Source: Taenia hydatigena
Lineage: Eukaryota; Platyhelminthes; Cestoda; Cyclophyllidea; Taeniidae
Reading direction: 5' to 3'
Assembly (NCBI GenBank): GCA_036345935.2
Contig: JADWOT020001278.1
Span: 65,344-129,343, forward strand
DNA: 64,000 bases
How positions within the stretch are numbered: position 1 is the stretch's first letter; each line of letters begins with the position of its first letter. A program made the position numbers and the translations under genes. Below are positions 34,393 through 45,339 of the stretch, piece after piece. The notes below the pieces were generated by a model, which saw only the letters and a list, made by a program, of their open reading frames with translations, ran no database searches and was not told where the DNA came from.

Positions 34393-35851
34393 TTGAAGTA
34401 CAAGTGAGCAGTGAGCCCTATACAGATGGATGAGAGGCAAGCAAAGCCCCATCAAAACGCGGTCAGGAATAATGACTCAAAAGGAAGAGATGGAATTATG
34501 TTAGGTTGATTTTGGCGGAGACTGTCGAGGCAAGAGTGACAAAAGGGAGACTAAAGGAGGCGCGATTCTGGGGTCGACAATTTCCAATGAACGAAGGGTA
34601 AACGCACGCGGGCACCTCTACATATGCGCTAGACGGGTAGAGTAAATGGAGCATGGTGAGGCACAACGCAGGCGTTGGTGCTTAATAATTATAAAGTATT
34701 GGCTTAGTGTTATCCAAGTGACAGAACTTGGTAGTTTCGGAGTTCAACATGTTATCGGGGAGTCGAACGCATCGCTGACTGCTGGCGCTGCATTTGGCCG
34801 ACTTCGCATGACCACGTCTACAGCTCTACACTCAGTCGAAGTGTCTGAACCAGATCCAAATTTGATTAAGATAGCATGTAATTAATGAGACGAACTTGTT
34901 TAAAATCCGCAATCTCAAAGCTAATGCTCCTGATTCGATAAAAAACCATCCAGATCAGGCTCATATCACAACACCTTGCGTTCTTACCTCTTCTGACTTA
35001 GCCGTAATCCCAACCCCACACTGCTCGAACTGGAACCGATCTCGTCGGAAGATATGGTAGGTAAATAAACTGCTACGCAAGTGTAATTTTAGTATACTCA
35101 TCTTAATAACATGGTTTGAAATGCTAAGTACGTACTTAAACCTGCATTCCAACGACTGACCACGTACTTCGTGTCTGATGCACACCTATAACTGTGCGTC
35201 AGTAGAAGCTTACTTGGATCTTTGCAATGCCTGCGATTGACTGTCAGCATGTGGATGCCCCCTTCATGCTCTATCATCACCTGAAAAACAGGTAGATAAG
35301 TGCAGCTGACATCAGCGTACGAATTGACAGACAGGCAAAACAAGTAGCAGTGGTCATTAAGCTCGAGGAGACGCTCTTAACTATAAAGGTAGTTTGTAAA
35401 ATGCAATCATTTGAATGCTGCGAATGGCGCAAAGTAGAACCGTTTCCAGCTGTCTGTCCAATTTTGACTGTCTCTATCCAGGCTAGTGGATGCGTCGGTG
35501 AGGTTTCCCAAAATGAGACACTCAGCCAGCACTGAAAGTGATTTTAAGAAGCCCCAAAGATGGCCACATTTCAGCACGGTGCATCCAACAACACCATTCT
35601 CACTCTTTTCTGAAATCAATTGATCAGCACAATCGAAATCATCATAGATATCATAATCACTGTTCGGAATGCTACAACTTGGTGTCCTTTAACAGCTGGA
35701 AGCCTCTTTAATCAAAATGACTCTATGCTAGTGCTTCTAGAAAATGGTTACATTACAATGTGCTTTGAACACAAAAATGGCAATTTTAGTGTAATCATTT
35801 TTTCTTTCCATGCACCCATCTGTAATAAGATTATCTTCGTATTTCCAAGAC
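34393..35851 (-). repeat. Inverted copy of A2 (28315-29773)
   Basis: Positions pair by x + y = 64166. I found no difference between 28315-29740 and 34426-35851 (1426 bp); two mismatches lie in the next 33 bp. All exon-like pieces of A2 in this span are repeated here on the minus strand: 35737-35985 (D1, with extension), 35407-35609 (GVVGC), 35098-35280 (HEGG). Left of 28315 and right of 35851 the alignment continues at lower identity. Confidence 0.95.
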
Positions 35852-35985
35852 GTCGTGAGCAGGTTCACAAAAGCCTGTAGAACAGATTTTAAAGACAGTG
35901 CATCATTGCATTCGCTAGTCATTTTACGATCCACTTCGTCCTTATAAAACTTACAATAAGGAGTACAAGATTTGAATGCTAACAA
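35737..35985 (-). CDS. Exon-like piece D1 with open 5' extension (inverted copy)
   Basis: On the minus strand this frame of 82 residues starts at 35985 and reads AFKSCTPYCKFYKDEVDRKM, then ALSLKSVLQAFVNLLTTSWK and ends FKAHCNVTIF at TAG. The part from SWKYED on is identical in A2. An acceptor-like TTCTACAG precedes GCTTTTGTGAAC, at the point where the 37559 copy has TTTCAG, so the N-terminal 35 residues may be intron read-through. Product unknown. Confidence 0.3.
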   Translation of the reverse strand: MLAFKSCTPYCKFYKDEVDRKMTSECNDALSLKSVLQAFVNLLTTSWKYEDNLITDGCMERKNDYTKIAIFVFKAHCNVTIF

Positions 35986-36149
35986 GGCGGATTACGTTCC
36001 AGTGATTTATTCCCTTATAATATGGGGTGGAACTTTTGTGTCAAGGTTGGCCTGCTTAATTTCTTATCGGATTTCCTCAAATGAAGGTCAACGTTCCAGT
36101 TGTGCTATCCAGCAAGATTTTTTGGTGCAGTAAGCTTCGGTAAAGCAGT
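35986..36149. other. Short linker, nothing supported
   Basis: This lies between the inverted A copy and the segment shared with 10535-10910; no feature is seen. Confidence 0.4.
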
Positions 36150-36480
36150 GTGCAATGGTGGAGAAAGGAGGCTTGCCTGAGATGGTAAATGTGAAGTGGA
36201 ACTTTCCTGTGCCCTTTGCATCGCCGTCTGCAAATGGCGAAACTAGGGAAAGCAATTGCGATTTGGGCATGTGTTTACGTGGTAAGGATCTCACTGATCG
36301 CTAAGCCTAATGCCCATTCTACAACACAAAGAAGTAAACAAGAAGGATCTCAGTGAGTTCCTAGGTTGTTTGCAGGTAGCCATAGGAGAGCCTGGATGTG
36401 AGCCTAGGTAACTAAGTGGTTTCAGAGGCGCCAATCTATAGCAACTGATCGTCCATTGTGTATCCGTTTGTTATGAAGGC
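36150..36480 (+). repeat. Segment shared with 10535-10910; possible exon
   Basis: The frame from about 36154 reads VEKGGLPEMVNVKWNFPV, then NGETRESNCDLGMCLRGKD before a TAA. The other copy has ELASVRCNFPV and SNCNLNKIC in the same places. It sits just before block C copy 2, so it could be the first exon of the same split unit. It is short, and no start or donor can be fixed. Confidence 0.35.
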
Positions 36481-36512
36481 GGATCAGTGTTTGCAAGCAT
36501 TTTAGCTTCTAA

Positions 36513-37546
36513 GCTGCTAGTATCATTAATAAAATTAATTTTACGTTTTTTTGTATACAATTCAGCAAAATTTCGTCGGAGTAAAGACAGTATTAGATGC
36601 TGTGACTTAAAATGGGCAATTGCTCCATTTCGTCACATGCAAATGACTCGTGCCACTCAATAGGCAAGGACGATCAGCCATTATGGCTCGTGCCGCAGAT
36701 GCATTAAATGGGATAAATGCAAGCTAAAAAGACGAGATAAGTGTATTAAAATGGAGGCAGTTACCTGAACCGAATCTGTGGTGTGACGGTCGTAGAGCAG
36801 TCGCTAGGAGGCACATCTTCACATCTGAATTTCGAAATCACTTGTTTCTTTGCAGGTTGTAGTTCTGCCTTGATGGCACAACCAGAAAACGAGACCAATA
36901 GACACTCTGCTCCTCTGTGCGTCAAAGGAACCGGTCATTAACTGCACAGTGCTCGATTCAGTAAGTTCCCAGTGTTTCGCATGCTAGTGTGAACAAAGCT
37001 AATGGGTGGGTACAATTTCATCCTCTATATTATCACTCAAATATGTTTGCAGATTATTTATTCATTTCGTATTTGCAAATGGCAACAGAATACTGTTTCC
37101 AGTTAGGTCTTGTTTGCGCCTACGTAACTAACAGTGTCAACATTTCCATCGCAACATACTGGATTTACTTTTGCCTTCATTTCGCAGTGTAATCAAATTG
37201 GCCCCTGCTTTGCAGCCTCACGTGCTTTGATGCTGGCATATTATGCGCCAAATAAGCCTTAACCACATCTGCTGATTAAAAGCACCGTCCTCAAGCCTAA
37301 GGTGTTGAAGTTTGCATTACATAAACTAGTGTTGTACTTTTACAAACTTGCAAAAGAGGTTGGTGAAGAGAACTAATGAGGCGACCTTCAAAACAAACCC
37401 ACATTTTTCATGGTTCAGACTAGCAGCAATACCACACGTACAGTCAAAATTGCGTATGATAATTTAACTGCAAGTCACTTCCTCTACCTCAAGGATACCA
37501 AGGCTACAAATGTTGCGTCAAGCAGGCAAATAAGGCACAGGCTAAT
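36513..37546 (+). repeat. Duplicated block C, copy 2
   Basis: This matches 26696-27746 at roughly 93% by eye with small indels; the core 37082-37203 is identical to 27264-27385. It is followed after about 12 bp by a truncated D-A unit. Confidence 0.85.
37053..37192 (+). CDS. Conserved core of block C, copy 2 (open exon-like piece)
   Basis: After an acceptor-like ATGTTTGCAG at 37052 the frame reads DYLFISYLQMATEYCFQLGL, then VCAYVTNSVNISIATYWIYF and CLHFAV to TAA. It is aromatic and hydrophobic, with three cysteines and one NIS sequon. Copy 1 is interrupted upstream of the core. The core DNA is perfectly conserved between the two copies. Together with 36154 and 37590-37860 it forms an ordered set of exon-like pieces. 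Function unknown. Confidence 0.35.
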
Positions 37547-37558
37547 TAAATTCCATTA

Positions 37559-38323
37559 CCAACAATGCACTTTGAGAGTCAAGTGCCATTTTGATTTCAG
37601 CTTTTGTGAAGCTGTTCACAACGTCTCGTCAATACGAAAATAGCTCAATAACAGATGGGTGGGTAAACGAACAAATTTGTGGACTAAAGTTGCCATTTTT
37701 GTGCTCAAAACATACTAGAAATAAACTGCTTCAAAGTTGTAGCATTCCGAATTGTGATTATGATTTCTATGATAATTTTGATTGCACTGATTATTAGTTT
37801 TTAGAAAAGACTGGGAATGGTGTAGTGGGATATACCGCGCTGACATGTGGCCATCTTTGAAGGTGCCCTCTTGTGTATGCCTTTCGTTAGTTGCAAATCA
37901 TCGACCCCAGAATCGCGCCTCCTTTAGCCTCCCTTTTGTCACTCTTGCCTCGACAGTCTCCGCCAAAATCAACCTAACATAATTCCATCTCTTCCTTTTG
38001 AGTCATTATTCCTGACCACTTTTTGATGGGGCTTTGCTTGCCTCTCATCCATTTGTATATGGCTCACTGCTCACTTGTACTTCAAACTCATCCCTCAGAC
38101 ACAATTGCACGTTTAATGATGTAGACAAGACTGGACTGTAACCATCATGTTGCCTGCTTCAACTTAACTCCTCAAATTATTTGAGGTTCATAATTCCTCT
38201 TCTTGCTTCGTTTTTAAGGTACCGCTTGAGGTGGCCATTCACATTTGGTCGTATCGAAAGTTTTCGTTGTTTGTAGTCTCTAGTCTGGTGAAACTTCCTC
38301 CTGCGCACTGCCTCATCGCGTAA
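37559..38323 (+). pseudogene. Truncated D-A unit (third copy)
   Basis: 37559-37860 matches 28252-28618 with indels; it contains FVKLFTTSRQYENSSITDG, then CSIPNCDYDFYDNFDCTDY, a TAG, and EKTGNGVVGYTALTCGHL ending in TGA. At about 37862 the sequence jumps to the equivalent of 29548, a deletion of about 930 bp relative to A2, and the match goes on to 38323. This copy cannot encode the full set of pieces. Confidence 0.7.
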
Positions 38324-38334
38324 ACTAATGCATT

Positions 38335-38405
38335 ACTCCTTCTATTTCGTCCTAAACCAACCCACTGCATTAATAGACGATGTGGACTCTTTTAGGTAGC
38401 ATTGT
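38335..38405 (+). repeat. Short copy of the palindrome centre
   Basis: The words ATTTCGTCCTAAACCAACCCACTGCATTAATA-like in this stretch match the reverse complement of 44455-44520 at moderate identity. This makes the centre of the 43975-44935 palindrome a dispersed sequence with at least one further copy. Confidence 0.45.
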
Positions 38406-38429
38406 GTAATGCATGTATTCAAGGCTTCT

Positions 38430-38846
38430 TTACACTTTACACAGTGTCTTCATAGACCGAATAATGGGGTACATGCTTGAGCGTGTAAAGCTTCCCTTCT
38501 CCTCCATAGGACATGGAGACAGGCCCACTGTGCTATCTCCACTAAATTGATCGTCCAAATTCTTGCCAACTGTTGCACCAAATGCAAAAACTATCTGATA
38601 AATTGGAAAACAGAGGAAATGGGAGACCACCCACGTCCTCGAACATCTTTCGCATGCAGTCCAAGTTTGGACGGAGATTTAACGTTTGCCACATGGACCC
38701 TGCCGTACCGTTAAATTTGACCTATGCGACTGATACTCAGCTGGTGGTATGAAAGAACCGACTGGGTGGCAGCGGTTTCATTGTGAGTGATGGAAAAGGC
38801 ACAGCTCATTCCATTATATCATGCATCCATATGCATGTTGCAAAGA
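38430..38846 (-). pseudogene. Minus-strand exon-like pieces
   Basis: 38700-38846 is the inverted relative of 25731-25885 and contains stops. Downstream on the same strand, after an acceptor-like TTCCAATTTATCAG ending at 38595, the frame IVFAFGATVGKNLDDQFSGD continues through STVGLSPCPMEEKGSF to a stop near 38430. The two pieces may belong to one decayed gene. I do not recognise the product. Confidence 0.25.
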
Positions 38847-41800
38847 TTTATCACGCATTCTTTGAACAAGCAATAAGAGAAATAGCTCCTTATTTGACTC
38901 AACCATTTTCTGTTTATGGGCAGCCAAGTGGAAAAACAAAAGAGACTTTGCCTAAAGTAGAACGATTTCATTCGGCAGAAATATATCCTCAAAATCCTTC
39001 AGTCTAAAATCAGCATAAAGGTCTGGAATGTTTTGTGTTTTGCAGCTTAAATTGGCGCATCTGCAAGTGCTGGATACAAATTTCTTTAGTCTCTGGTGTG
39101 ATTCATTAATCTGAGTCACCGCTGATATCAGCACTTCAAAATGCAGATGAACAGAGCCACATAATGCGACATATTAAGATTTTAGTAGAAGCTAAATAAT
39201 TAATGGAAGAAAAGAATCGTCTCTTATCTTTTACCACTTTACATGCTCAGGAAGTCACATGCACTTTCCTTTTGTGATTTATTGGCCATATCCTTCGTCC
39301 ATATTGTCAAATTGCACCGCATGCCTTTAGGCCGCTCTCAAAACACTCTGGTGCCTTGAATAAACATTTGCTATTGCTATTGGTCTTCAGATCATCCGCG
39401 CAATGACCAATGCGAAGTGCGGCTACAAATAAGATTGAATAGATATCGAATACTGTGACCATTTGAAATATGAAGGGTCAGCTGAAAGGCAAAAGAACCC
39501 GCCAACATTTTTAACAGTTATTAACGCTTAATTATAGCCGCGATCCCAGAACTCTCCGCCGCTGTTATTTGCCGGGAGGGTTGTGCTTGCCTAATTAGGC
39601 CAGTGACCAGCACAACATCCACAACGCCACTAGACATCCAAAGACCCTCGATGAAAAATATTAAAAAGAGAATAGTGGAACAATAAGCATAGGGATGCAA
39701 CAGAAAAACACAACAAAAGGGAAACATTTAACTTGGAAGCATGCCAACTATAATGTCGCATAGCGAAACCCGCGAGCTAAGTTAGTGATCAATTCAGCGG
39801 CCAAGAAACGTAACTGCGAATATAATGGACTCTTGGACAGGGTTCCAGCACCCCTCAAACGTGCAGGCAATATCTAACAGAGGCAATTAATAAAAGTGAA
39901 TAAAATCTCTAAGAATAATTCACTTTATTAAGTTGAATGTCGCACGTATCGGTCATGCAATGATAAGACTAATTCGGTGCATAATTTGACTAGGTATCTC
40001 AACACGTAATTTGGTTGGATTCTGAGTGTCATTGTCATCGCAAATTCATTACTTGTGTGGTACAGATTGGAAAGTATTTAAGGTTTGGGAGAAATCTAGG
40101 AACATATCCTCGTCTGCTTTAAACTGTATGTGTGTGCATAATTTAGGCTGTTGTGGTACCTTTGTACATTTGGGACGCTGAGATTAGACCGCATCTCTTA
40201 CGAAGTTCGGTGTTTTTAAAGGCTGCTACATCAGGTGAGAGGTGATGAAAATTGCTGACAAGCTGAGGTAACCGCGAAGTACGCCAGTAGGGGCGGAGCA
40301 GGAGGTGAGCCTTCAGCAAGAATAGTGCCAGATCTTCGTAAGTGGAAGTGAAGGCTTAAAGTTTATTTGGATGAAGGCCTGAGGGAAATGGAGTAGAGGT
40401 AGTAGTATTCACATCCTTGGTGGGCCCGAGAGTCCAAGTGGGATATGTCACAATCGACCGTGCAGAGCTTCCCAGCTGGGAGGCATTGTGCATAGAGGAA
40501 TTTGAAAAATTGCCTTTGAGGCCATTATTATGGTTGTGGCATGGTGTGTTTTGTCTTACTCCCTTTCTTCTCTATCCTAATAAATGCGGTAGTGCGTACC
40601 TTCTCGACACAACGAGTCAGCAAGTGAGCCCACCTCGTTGAAGAAGCACTGATTCCTATTGTGAGTTATTTTGTCCTATCTTGCCTTCATAACAAATGGG
40701 ATGCAAACGTGTAGATGCATGCGTGATAATCCAAGGCCTCATCAACACGATCACCATTGGCACCACCACCACAAAAATACTAAGTTCAATCTACGAACAG
40801 CATACGTTCCAAACAACGCAGTCCCAACAGTGATCGATAAAGGTGTACAGACTTCAATAACGTGTCATCAAAATGGAATCAGAAGGAGGGCGATCACTGT
40901 TGAACCTCCATTATCGCATGCGATGCCCACCTGCTGACAGTCTTTACTACTGACATTCTTTGTAATTGCTACTGGTTCGACGCTAAGTAGAGGTTGCGCG
41001 TCGAGGTGGACATCCGATAGGATATTGGCAAAGGTTGGGGACTTGCAGACAGGCGGAGACCGCAGTAAGAAGATGGAGAGGAGAAGGAGGGGCACACTTA
41101 TCAACATCTAATTTGTAAATGAAGTGCTCTGTCCCTTAATCAAAAGGACAGTGGTGTTATTTATAACCTAACGTTGCAAAATGCGCGACCATTTACGAGT
41201 CGTGAGCGCGTACGTTGAAGGAACTCGTAATAGGGAGAGAGAGCACTTCCATTCTCTCCTTTTTACCATTGCCGAACCAACTTTCGAAGACCCTTAGCTG
41301 GCTTCAATTTTTTCAACAAATCATGGGCGATGTAGGAAAGGTGACAAAGAGGACGAAGCCACCTGTTCGGCAATTAAATTTCTATGCGCCTACCCAATGT
41401 TAGTCATCTGGCAGTGCACGGAGTACTGGACCATCACCATGCAGTGCAAAAAAGTGCCCAAAAGAGATGGCAGAGCGTGACGCCTTACCATTCAAAGATT
41501 CAATCCATGTGGCACGAGTGAAGACCAGAAGTCATCCTCACATTTCATTTTTCAATCGATGCGATAGAGGTAAACTTAGAAGAAACCGAGCAAACATTCT
41601 GATCCTATGTTCCATTTTCATTCATACAACAACATTAGCTCTGTAACCCACGATTCATTAACGGCCACTTATGCCGTAATCTAGACCCGACGTTAGCGCA
41701 CCCATTCCCCTCCATGATTACTAAGCAGTATTGCTGCACATAGAGATTGCGGTAATTGAAGTTCCCAAGTTAAGGTTCAATAATTGCCCACTTTGTTGCC

Positions 41801-42839
41801 TTTTGGGGCAAAAGTCGTGTGTATTTCTGGAATCCATTCCTCTAAGAACCTGAAGCCTTTGGCCTAAAGAGAAAGACTTACTTAGTGCATGAATGTTTGG
41901 CATGTGTTAAGAGTGTTGGCTTCGTTTTAACACACGCAGCCTTAAGCATCAACCAAGGAAGGAGAGTGAGTGTCGCGCCACAACACGATTGCTTTCGTGT
42001 TAGGCATTATACGCTGGCTGATGTTTAGAAGGACAATGAGACAGTGCTGTCGGTGTTCATAGACGTGAGGAAATTGCACTTGGCAGAATATCTTTGTTGT
42101 TCAGCTGGCTTGCAAGCCCAGACTGAAATGCATATGAGCCCCTATCAGAAGCGTCACCATCTATTCTCTGTGCTGTTCTCGAGGCAGCTAACGAAGACTT
42201 TATTGTTTTCACTGTCGTTGCTCCTTGATATAGCTTCGGCACTTCAAAAAATATAGGCAGCCGAATAGGTAAATACATAGCGTACCCCAAAGAAGGAGGA
42301 AATGGCATGAGTGCTGTGGTTACGTCTGATGCTCACAGCGTGGCGCAGCATTCATAAGGGTGAGAACATGACCATTGCCATAGTCCTTCTCACTACACAT
42401 CACGAGATGGGCAAAGAGACCATAGCTCTGCAGAAAGCCCGTAAGCATTGCAGCATTACTGCCAGCTACCACAAACTGATAAAACCCGCATGCCACACAT
42501 GTGTGACGATGAACACGAGTGGGACAATCAGGACAAGATATATGATGCTGGTAGGGTTGATGCTAATCACGAATTGCGAATAGGGCAATTTCAAAAAAAA
42601 TTTGACATGAGATGCAAAAACTCTGGCCTTTTTCTCTACAAATTACACCACGACTCAATGGGGTGTTGCTATTCCGTTGATTTCTATCATAAGCTAATAG
42701 AGTGCTATGCTCCTCCACCCACCAGCTCTCCATTGACCTGACGCTTTGATTCCACTGACTTCAGTGGGAGAATATAGGGTCTGCCACCTCACACACACGG
42801 CCATTTAATCACTACTTCCGTTAATCGTCGCTCCTATGG
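38847..42839. other. No clearly supported gene
   Basis: There are short chance frames only. At about 42480-42510 a CHTC-like word (ACHTCVTMNT) resembles the CHTC piece of family X, perhaps a very decayed copy. A short CACCAC-rich stretch lies at 40760-40790. Confidence 0.4.
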
Positions 42840-43960
42840 AGGCGCATCATGGGTATTTAAAACATTTCGTGCGTGGATTGAATTAACGCATATTGCGCAA
42901 TTGTGTGATGCTGCGGAAAATAGGTGGCAGTGCAAGACCTCCCCCCCAGCTCCGTTCATTTCAGCCGTGCTCTCTGCAGAGCCGCTGTATAGCTGTATGC
43001 CTCTTAATTTGAGGCACAGGTAAGGTAGATACTGCTGGTCCCGTCTTCTAGTTGTGCCATTAGGACAAAAATACAACCTGTAGTGAAGTAGGTGATCTTG
43101 CACTAGAATACCGAGGTGTGCCTCCCAGTGACCACTTTGCTGCTGCCAAACCACAAGTCAAGCTTAGCGTACTACAGCTTGTCCAATTGCCTGACCCTAT
43201 CCTTATTTTTCCCATGTTGCTCTCACCTAATGCGTCTGAAATTCAAGCCGGCATAACCTATCATTCATGCCTAATAAATGATCCGTGTCACACATGTGTG
43301 ACGCAGCGAAGTAAATGCACATTTTGGGTGACACCGACAACCAATTCTAAAAAAACCTCAACACTGCAGTGAAAAAGAAAAGACGTTGCTTGAGGTTTAT
43401 TCGAAACGTTTGCTGCTTAGAAGCTAATGTGTTTGCAAACATTAATTTGCATTGTCTATTTAAAAAATGTGCTTGTTGTGAGCCACAAGTTAGTCCCCTC
43501 GATTCAAACGCACGTATTAGTTGTTTGCTCTTGTGATTGTTTGATCGGCCGCCTGCAAAATCCCTGGTCTCCACAGCAGTTCGTTTGCCTTCCAACAAAT
43601 GCGAACGTACTTACTTCGACAACAGCTCAGAGTGGCACGTGGCAGGTGTGTGGCGCATCACCATCGAGGCCTCAGTAGTGTAGATAGTTGTAGCCTATAA
43701 TTGGAATGGTCTCAAGCATAAACCACGTAAACAGATGGTGCGAATGAAAGGCGCGTGTACTGGCCATTGGTTTGGCGAATCACTGCTGGAGTGGCACCGA
43801 TGCTGTACATCATCGTTCATCAACTCCCAACGCTTAATGATCGAGACGTTGCTGATGCCGTTGTGTTGATATAGAGTAGGTCTGTAATGTATCTGACAGC
43901 GCGTAGCGATGTTCGAGTCGTTAGAGCGACGAACTGCGAAGCAGTCGAGAGTCTAGCAAC
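42840..43960 (+). pseudogene. Family X, copy 6: longest ordered copy
   Basis: The pieces in order are: AENRWQC region at about 42918 (shifted after QCK); DNA shared with copy 4 at 43110-43140; LINDPCHTCVTQRSKCTFWV at about 43270-43330; VCCLEANVFANINLHCLFKK then CACCEPQV at about 43408-43490; and STAVRLPSNKCERTYFDNSS then EWHVAGVWRITIEAS at 43570-43683 (TAG). The last piece matches the ends of X1 and X2, and 43580-43957 matches 15240-15592 closely. A TGA separates the CCLEA and STAV pieces, and the part equal to MRHLDPP...CNSTL of X2 is missing. A degraded gene for a cysteine-rich, probably extracellular protein. Confidence 0.45.
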
Positions 43961-43974
43961 GTGATCATAGCGTG

Positions 43975-44935
43975 TACACCGACCATTGTAATGCGGCGAA
44001 TAAAGTCATAATTCGAATTGGGTATTGGGAGGTAAACATAAAATGTTGCGGCAGGAAATATTTGTCCTGGTGCGGGCGAGTGCATGCCACCAGATTTCAC
44101 GCGTGTGATTATGCGGTCTGCAAGAAAGCAGGCGAATTTAGGAATCTCTGGTCGCAAAATCAAGCAATTCTAACTGACAGACTAATTAAGTGACAATGTA
44201 AGTGAGCAGTCATGAATGCATCGAATTGCATTTCGGATTTATTAGCACTGTATAAATTCATATTCTCATACGCGGTGGTTAGATGTTGAGAGATAATGAT
44301 GCCTTTAAAGCCTACAAGAACGCCTCTACAACGATAATGGCACTAAAGGAATCAATTACCTACGGCTTGGTAATTCCAAATCACTTCTATTTTGTCCCGA
44401 ACCCACCCACCTACCTATTCGATAAAGTGCCTAAAAGATCTCATAATAAACAATGAACAATGATACTGAAAGGATCTACACTTTTTATTAATGCAGTGGG
44501 TGGATCGGGAACAAAATGCGAGTGATGTGAAATTGTCAAGCCGTAGAAAATATATTAGCTCAGTACTCTTACCTTTGTAGAGGCGTTTTCACAGGATATA
44601 ATGTTAGCTGTATCTCTCAACATATAACAATTTGTTTGGGAAATAAGAATTTTCGAAGAACCGGTAATTCTGAAATGCGAACTTGATGCAACAAAGGCAG
44701 TTCGCCTGCATTATGTGACTTAACTAGTCGGTCAGAAAGGATGCCTGATTTCGCGACTAGATATTCCAGACTTTGTCTATTTTCCTGTGGACCGCCTCAG
44801 CACACGCGTGACATCCGGTGGTGTGTACTCGCAGACACCGAGACACACTTTCCTGCCTCAGCCCTGGCTGCTAACCTCTCGCATCGAATTTGAATTTGAA
44901 TTTACTCACCACCACAAATTGGTCGGTATAAGCTC
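43975..44935. repeat. Large palindrome, centre near 44454
   Basis: Left arm 43975-44440 and right arm 44465-44935 are reverse complements at moderate identity, pairing by x + y of about 88906 with almost no spacer. Paired words include ATTTTGTCCCGA with TCGGGAACAAAAT and CGCCTCTACA with TGTAGAGGCG. On the outward-reading strands both arms contain a related peptide frame: DRIITRVKSGGMHSPAPGQI (left, minus strand) and DRLSTRVTSGGVYSQTPRHT (right, plus strand). The left end adjoins the 3' end of X copy 6. Confidence 0.75.
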
Positions 44936-45339
44936 TAGTTTTACGCTGCAGGCTGAGGAATGTAGATTCTATAATTGGACTTCATTGATTTTGCTTTCTA
45001 GTGAGTAACTTTAAGCTCTCCAACTATTGTTCAAATGTGAGAGCATTAAATTGAGATGAGTGCGTGTTACGAGATGTAATCCGCAGTCGCAATCATCATC
45101 AGAGTTCAAGTCTATGACAAAGCTAACCTCAAATCATGTGGGTGTCAGTGAGATGAAAAAGGTGGTGCATAATTTATAACCTTTGATAATGGGGCCCCTG
45201 TATTATGCACTCTTAAGTAATTTGAGCCGAGAACTAACTGATTAATGGTTCACTTACCATGAGGCTGGTGCTTTAATGCTAAACAGGGTGACACACAAAA
45301 TTTGCAGGAACCTGATACTCCTGTGTGAGTGGGTTCGCC
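44936..45339. other. No supported gene
   Basis: I see nothing between the palindrome and the next inverted repeat. Confidence 0.4.
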
